Below, piece by piece: positions 34,191 through 37,158 of a stretch of DNA of 37,158 nucleotides. Source of the DNA: Kitasatospora griseola. Lineage in GTDB: Bacteria; Actinomycetota; Actinomycetes; Streptomycetales; Streptomycetaceae. The first letter of the stretch is position 1, and the number at the start of each line of letters is the position of its first letter. Location of the stretch: the NCBI RefSeq assembly GCF_014648555.1, contig NZ_BMRI01000052.1, positions 1 through 37,158 on the forward strand, given 5' to 3'. The position numbers were made by a program, and so were the translations under genes. The notes under the pieces were generated by a model, which saw only the letters and a list, made by a program, of their open reading frames with translations, was not told where the DNA came from and ran no database searches.

Positions 34191-34252
34191 CCGGGGTCCG
34201 GGCCCTCTCCCCTAGGGGTCTGCGCCCCGCGGGGTGAGGGTCCGGAGCCCGG
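34191..34252. repeat. Nested inverted repeats in the ssuE-ABC transporter gap
   Basis: The outer arms 34191-34207 and 34236-34252 pair at 15 of 17 positions. Inside lie two perfect 10-base palindromes, cccctagggg (34209-34218) and ccccgcgggg (34225-34234). The stretch follows the reductase gene (ends 34267) and precedes the ABC operon (starts 34082). It may be a terminator for the first and an operator for the second. Confidence 0.75.
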
Positions 34253-34266
34253 ACGCCGACGAACGG

Positions 34267-34821
34267 TCAGCTCGCGGCGGCCAGTTCGGCCCGCGGCCGG
34301 AGCGCGGCGGAGAACGCGTCCACCACCGGGGTCAGCAGCACCTCGGTCTCCCGCTCCAGCTCGGTGCCGCCGTCCTCGCGCACCCCGACATGCCGGTCCA
34401 GCACGAACCAGCCCTGGGTGACGTGCGCGGCGCCCATCGAGGTCAGCACCGGACGCAGCGCGTAGTCCACCGCCAGCACGTGCGCGGTGGAGCCGCCGGT
34501 GGCCAGCGGCAGCACCGTCTTGCCGCGCAGCGCGTACTGCGGCAGCAGGTCGAGCAGCGCCTTCAGCAGGCCCGAGTAGGCGGCCTTGTAGACCGGCGTG
34601 CCGATCACCACCCCGTCGGCCTGCTCGAACAGTTCGACGGCGCGGGCTATCGCCGGGTCGCCGGTGTCGGCGGCCAGCAGCGCCTCGGCGGGCAGCGTGC
34701 GGACGTCCAGCGCCGCCACCCGGTGGCCGTGCGAGACCAGCCGGCGGTCGACGTGGCGCAGCAGCCGGGTGGTGCGGGAGGTCGCGGACGGGGAACCGGA
34801 GACGGACAGGATCACGGCCAT
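34267..34821 (-). CDS. ssuE: NAD(P)H-dependent FMN reductase (SsuE-like)
   Basis: A 184-residue flavodoxin-fold reductase starting at the ATG at 34821, with GAGGTGA upstream. The flavin phosphate loop is VSGSPSATSRTTRL (7-20), and GTPVYKAAYSGLLKALLDLL (74-93) is the family signature. LPLATGGSTAHVLAVDYAL follows. SsuE proteins supply reduced FMN to SsuD, which frees sulfite from alkanesulfonates when sulfur is scarce. No ssuABCD genes lie in this window, so the partner is elsewhere. A leader peptide and an attenuator hairpin precede it. Confidence 0.82.
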   Translation of the reverse strand: MAVILSVSGSPSATSRTTRLLRHVDRRLVSHGHRVAALDVRTLPAEALLAADTGDPAIARAVELFEQADGVVIGTPVYKAAYSGLLKALLDLLPQYALRGKTVLPLATGGSTAHVLAVDYALRPVLTSMGAAHVTQGWFVLDRHVGVREDGGTELERETEVLLTPVVDAFSAALRPRAELAAAS

Positions 34822-34881
34822 GGAGTCACCTCGATGCGTACGGCCGCGGGCAGGGGCGGCCGGAGACGGGAGAAACGGGAA

Positions 34882-34907
34882 CGCGAGGACCCGGGCGCGG
34901 GCTCGCG
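34882..34907 (-). promoter_or_regulatory. Attenuator hairpin upstream of the ssuE-like gene
   Basis: On the minus strand CGCGAG pairs with CTCGCG, and CCCG with CGGG inside, leaving a two-base bulge and a four-base loop. The T-rich run TTCCCGTTTCTCCC follows directly (34868-34881), so it looks like a terminator. It stands 25 bases after the leader stop codon and 60 bases before the ATG of the reductase gene. Confidence 0.6.
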
Positions 34908-34932
34908 GTGAGGGTGAATGTGCGGCGAGGAC

Positions 34933-35010
34933 TCAGCCGCGACACAGCGAGCAGGACACCCGACCGTGGTCGACGTGCCGCCGACGGGTGAGAACCTTCC
35001 GCTGCTCCAT
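34933..35010 (-). CDS. Leader peptide of the ssuE-like gene (RRHVD...C type)
   Basis: A 25-residue ORF from the ATG at 35010 to TGA at 34933. After MEQRKV it reads LTRRRHVDHGRVSCSLCRG. The RRHVD-x2-RVS-x3-C arrangement matches a small family of putative leader peptides that I know from genomes of Streptomyces, usually ahead of sulfur-assimilation genes. Cysteine codons come near the end, followed in the DNA by an attenuator hairpin. An overlapping ATG at 35018 in another frame gives a longer chain without this motif. The ATG is six bases after a -10 box, so translation is probably leaderless. Confidence 0.75.
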   Translation of the reverse strand: MEQRKVLTRRRHVDHGRVSCSLCRG

Positions 35011-35016
35011 GCAGCC

Positions 35017-35046
35017 ATGCAAGCACGCGCCGTTTTACCGGGTCAA
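35017..35046 (-). promoter_or_regulatory. Promoter of the ssuE leader (leaderless start)
   Basis: On the minus strand TTGACC (35041-35046) and TTGCAT (35017-35022) are 18 bases apart, and the leader ATG starts six bases after the -10 box. The layout is almost the same as at 18413-18450 before the polycysteine leader. Confidence 0.6.
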
Positions 35047-35169
35047 GGCCGTGCCCGCCCGGTGAACACCGCACCGAACGGTCCGGGCCCTGCATCAAAA
35101 CGGCCACAAGGGGCCCCGGCCGAGCCGGACGATCACCACGCGGCCCGCGGTTCGGGCATCCTTCCCCTC

Positions 35170-36456
35170 ATGAACACGTGGCAGGAGCGCCCGGGGGGCG
35201 GCGCATACGGGCAGGGCGACGCGGCACGCGGCCGGGGCGGGGCGGGCGCGGAACCGCCGCTGCCGCCGTCGCTGAATCCGCGCGGCGCGGGCGCCCCGCT
35301 GTCCCGCCCCGCACAGCAACCCGACGACCGTCCGCCGTACCAGGGCGGCACGCCCGGCGGCGGCCCCGGCGGCGGGCCGCCGTACGGCGGTCGACCGCCG
35401 TACGGGCAGCAGCCGCACGAGCCCGGGCCGGGCCCGCTCGGCGGCCCCGGGCAGCCGGCCCGACCGCGCCGCTCGCGCAAGAAGATCATCGGATACTCGG
35501 CGCTCGGCCTGGTCCTGGCGCTGCTCACCACCATGATCGGCACCTACTTCTGGGCCGACGGCAAGCTCCGGCACGAGAACGTGCTCGCCGACTACCCGGG
35601 CCGCCCGGCGGCCGGCAAGGGCACCAACTGGCTGATCGTCGGCTCCGACAGCCGCGAGGGCCTCACCGACGCCCAGGAGGACTCCCTCCACACCGGCTCC
35701 GCCGAGGGCAAGCGCAGCGACTCGATGATGATCCTGCACACCGGCGACAACGGGGCCACCCTGATGTCGATCCCGCGCGACTCCTGGGTGCAGATACCCG
35801 CCCACCAGGACACCTCCGGCAGCGGCAGGACCGTCCCCGCCGCCACCCACAAGATCAACGCCTCGTTCGCCGCCGGCGGCGGACGGCTCCTGGTGCAGAC
35901 CGTCGAGACCAGCACCGGCCTGCGGATCGACCACTACGCGGAGATCGGCTTCGCCGGGTTCGTCGGCCTGGTCGACGCCGTCGGCGGCGTCGAGATGACC
36001 ATCGACCAGCCGGTCAAGGACAAGGACTCCGGCCTCGATCTGAAGGCCGGCACCCAGACCCTGACCGGCAAGCAGGCCCTCGCCTTCGTCCGCCAGCGCC
36101 ACCAGATGGCCGACCAGGACCTCGGTCGGATGCGCAACCAGCAGAAGTTCCTCGGCGCCCTCGCCAAGCAGGCCGCCTCCCCCGCGACCCTGCTCAACCC
36201 CTTCACCTTCTACCCGCTCGCCTCGGCCGGCCTGGACACCTTGATCGTCGACGACGACGCCGGCCTCACCGACCTCGGCTCGATGTTCCTCGCCATGAAG
36301 GGCGTCACCGGCGGCGACGGCAAGACCATCACCGTCCCGATCGGCAACCCCGACTTCCGCACCCCCACCGGCGAGTCCGCGGTCAAGTGGGACCCGGCCA
36401 AGTCCAAGGCCGTCTTCGACGCGATGAAGAACGACACCGCCGTCCCCGCGCCCTGA
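35170..36456 (+). CDS. LCP-family glycopolymer ligase (third of three)
   Basis: A 428-residue type II membrane protein starting at the ATG at 35170. The cytoplasmic lead of about 105 residues is Gly/Pro-rich and disordered (PPYQGGTPGGG, PPYGGRPPYGQQP). The span is about 106-128 (GYSALGLVLALLTTMIGTYF). The LCP core starts near 152: NWLIVGSDSREGLTD, DSMMILHTGDNG, LMSIPRDSWVQIPAHQ, THKINASFAAGGG and ALAFVRQRHQMADQDLGRMRNQQ. Unlike the other two it has no LytR_C domain; the chain ends soon after the core. It probably has a different polymer or partner. A weak -10 box (CATCCT) lies seven bases before the ATG. Confidence 0.92.
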   Translation: MNTWQERPGGGAYGQGDAARGRGGAGAEPPLPPSLNPRGAGAPLSRPAQQPDDRPPYQGGTPGGGPGGGPPYGGRPPYGQQPHEPGPGPLGGPGQPARPRRSRKKIIGYSALGLVLALLTTMIGTYFWADGKLRHENVLADYPGRPAAGKGTNWLIVGSDSREGLTDAQEDSLHTGSAEGKRSDSMMILHTGDNGATLMSIPRDSWVQIPAHQDTSGSGRTVPAATHKINASFAAGGGRLLVQTVETSTGLRIDHYAEIGFAGFVGLVDAVGGVEMTIDQPVKDKDSGLDLKAGTQTLTGKQALAFVRQRHQMADQDLGRMRNQQKFLGALAKQAASPATLLNPFTFYPLASAGLDTLIVDDDAGLTDLGSMFLAMKGVTGGDGKTITVPIGNPDFRTPTGESAVKWDPAKSKAVFDAMKNDTAVPAP

Positions 36457-36545
36457 CCGCCGCGGGCCGACGGGAGTGCGCGAACTCCCGTCGGCCCGCG
36501 CGTCGCTGACGGCGCATCAGGCTCTCCGGCGGGAGAATGTCCGCC

Positions 36546-37049
36546 ATGTCTCTGGTGACCTCCCTCATCTACCGCCGCCGAAGCCGGCTGTTCGGCCGGC
36601 TGGTCCAGGAAGCCCTGGCCCTGTACGGGATGGAGGTCCCCGCCGCCGCCGAGATCGGCCCCGGCCTGTCCGTCTTCCACCGCGGCTTCGGCACCGTCCT
36701 GCACCCCTTCACCACCCTCGGCGCGAACGTCACCCTCTACAACGGCGTCACCATCGGCCGGGCGGACCCGTGGGTCCCGCAGGAGGAGTCCGCGATGCGA
36801 AGGGTCGTCCTGGAGGACGGGGTGATGGTCTGCGCCGGCGCGAAGATCGTCTGCAAGTCAGGCGTCCTCACCGTCGGCGCCGGGACGATCATCGGCGCGA
36901 ACGCGGTGCTCACGCGTTCCACCGGGCCCAACGAGATCTGGGCGGGCGCCCCGGCCAAGAAGGTGGGAGTGCGGAAGGCGGGTGGGCGCGAGAACCGCGC
37001 GCAGCGGGAGGCGCCCGACAGCCGGGTCGCGGCACGGACAGTGACCTGA
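36546..37049 (+). CDS. Hexapeptide acyltransferase, serine acetyltransferase-like
   Basis: A 167-residue protein (counting from the ATG at 36546, MSLVTSLIYRRRSRLFGRL); an ATG at 36537 would be too close to GGGAG. After a short helical N-terminus, the left-handed beta-helix runs from AAEIGPGLSVFHRGFGTVLH to ANVTLYNGVTIGRADPWVPQ and CAGAKIVCKSGVLTVGAG, then AGAPAKKVG. A histidine in the SVFHRG segment sits where SAT enzymes have their catalytic one, but the normal SAT N-terminal domain is missing. It may acetylate a sugar or other acceptor in the LCP pathway. The stop codon lies in the loop of a strong hairpin. Confidence 0.82.
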   Translation: MSLVTSLIYRRRSRLFGRLVQEALALYGMEVPAAAEIGPGLSVFHRGFGTVLHPFTTLGANVTLYNGVTIGRADPWVPQEESAMRRVVLEDGVMVCAGAKIVCKSGVLTVGAGTIIGANAVLTRSTGPNEIWAGAPAKKVGVRKAGGRENRAQREAPDSRVAARTVT

Positions 37050-37073
37050 ACGTGGAAGCGACCCGGCTGTCGG
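37015..37073. terminator. Bidirectional terminator overlapping the acyltransferase 3' end
   Basis: Arms 37015-37030 and 37058-37073 pair perfectly over 16 bases around a 27-base loop. The left arm is coding, and the stop codon (37047-37049) lies in the loop. It separates the acyltransferase gene from the convergent acyl-CoA dehydrogenase gene. Confidence 0.72.
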
Positions 37074-37080
37074 TGAGGGC

Positions 37081-37158
37081 CTACGGCAGGTTGCGGGCCA
37101 TCACGATGCGCTGGACCTGGTTGGTGCCCTCGTAGATCTGGGTGATCTTCGCGTCCCG
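37081..37158 (-). CDS. Acyl-CoA dehydrogenase, C-terminal end (partial)
   Basis: The last 25 codons are in the window: RDAKITQIYEGTNQVQRIVM followed by ARNLP and TAG. DAKITQIYEGTNQVQR is the classic C-terminal signature of acyl-CoA dehydrogenases, whose glutamate and threonine lie near the flavin. The rest is off the right edge. Its role, fatty-acid or branched-chain amino acid breakdown, cannot be told from this piece. Confidence 0.93.
   Translation of the reverse strand, partial: RDAKITQIYEGTNQVQRIVMARNLP

Noticed and set aside
34812..35018. A 68-codon frame overlapping the ssuE leader
   Set aside because: It is in a different phase and lacks the RRHVD-C motif; it runs through the attenuator hairpin, which argues against it.

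Overview
The window looks like chromosomal DNA of a streptomycete (Streptomyces or Kitasatospora type). It is very GC-rich with strong third-position GC bias. It starts at the 5' end of a 16S rRNA gene with an actinobacterial rRNA leader. It carries whiB, coenzyme F420 genes (fbiA, fbiB), a SpoIIM-type protein and three LytR-CpsA-Psr (LCP) proteins. I see no insertion sequence, phage gene, tRNA or CRISPR array. The gene order is the conserved core type, not an accessory island.

Layout. (1) 1-594: start of a 16S gene on the minus strand, its leader and two promoters, then the terminator of the next gene. (2) 595-5360: spoIIM-like and RDD membrane-protein genes diverging, a hypothetical gene, and an ECF sigma factor overlapping a one-pass membrane protein gene. 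(3) 5373-10942, minus strand: manB, a Trm112-like gene, a SIS-domain sugar isomerase, a cation diffusion facilitator and ahcY. (4) 11054-18048: DUF3499, a zincin-like protein (plus strand), then on the minus strand whiB, a giant GT2 membrane glycosyltransferase and a DUF5719 protein. (5) 18413-21552, plus strand: a short polycysteine leader ORF, a cysteine dioxygenase-family gene, fbiA and fbiB in one apparent operon. (6) 21693-30544: an AlkA-like glycosylase, a TIGR03089 protein, two LCP proteins interleaved with an acetyltransferase and a GT2 glycosyltransferase, and a large membrane protein. (7) 30707-34082: a MacB-type ABC transporter. (8) 34267-35046: an SsuE-like FMN reductase behind a leader peptide and attenuator hairpin. 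(9) 35170-37158: a third LCP gene, a hexapeptide acyltransferase, and the 3' end of an acyl-CoA dehydrogenase gene.

How it works together. Much of the region serves the cell envelope: sugar-phosphate supply (manB, SIS protein), glycosyltransferases, acyltransferases and LCP ligases that attach glycopolymers to peptidoglycan. whiB adds developmental control.

The most interesting signal is a pair of small cysteine leader ORFs missed by ordinary gene calling. One (18450-18551, ending SSCCCRCLRCI, four of five Cys codons being TGT) precedes the cysteine dioxygenase-fbiA-fbiB operon. The other (35010-34933, minus, with RRRHVDHGRVSCSLCRG) precedes the ssuE-like gene. Both appear leaderless: each has a TTGAC(A/C) -35 box, an 18-base spacer, and a weak -10 box 6-7 bases before the ATG. 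This suggests translation-coupled cysteine sensing and, for the first, an unexpected link between cysteine status and F420 synthesis. Functions are inferred from sequence alone.
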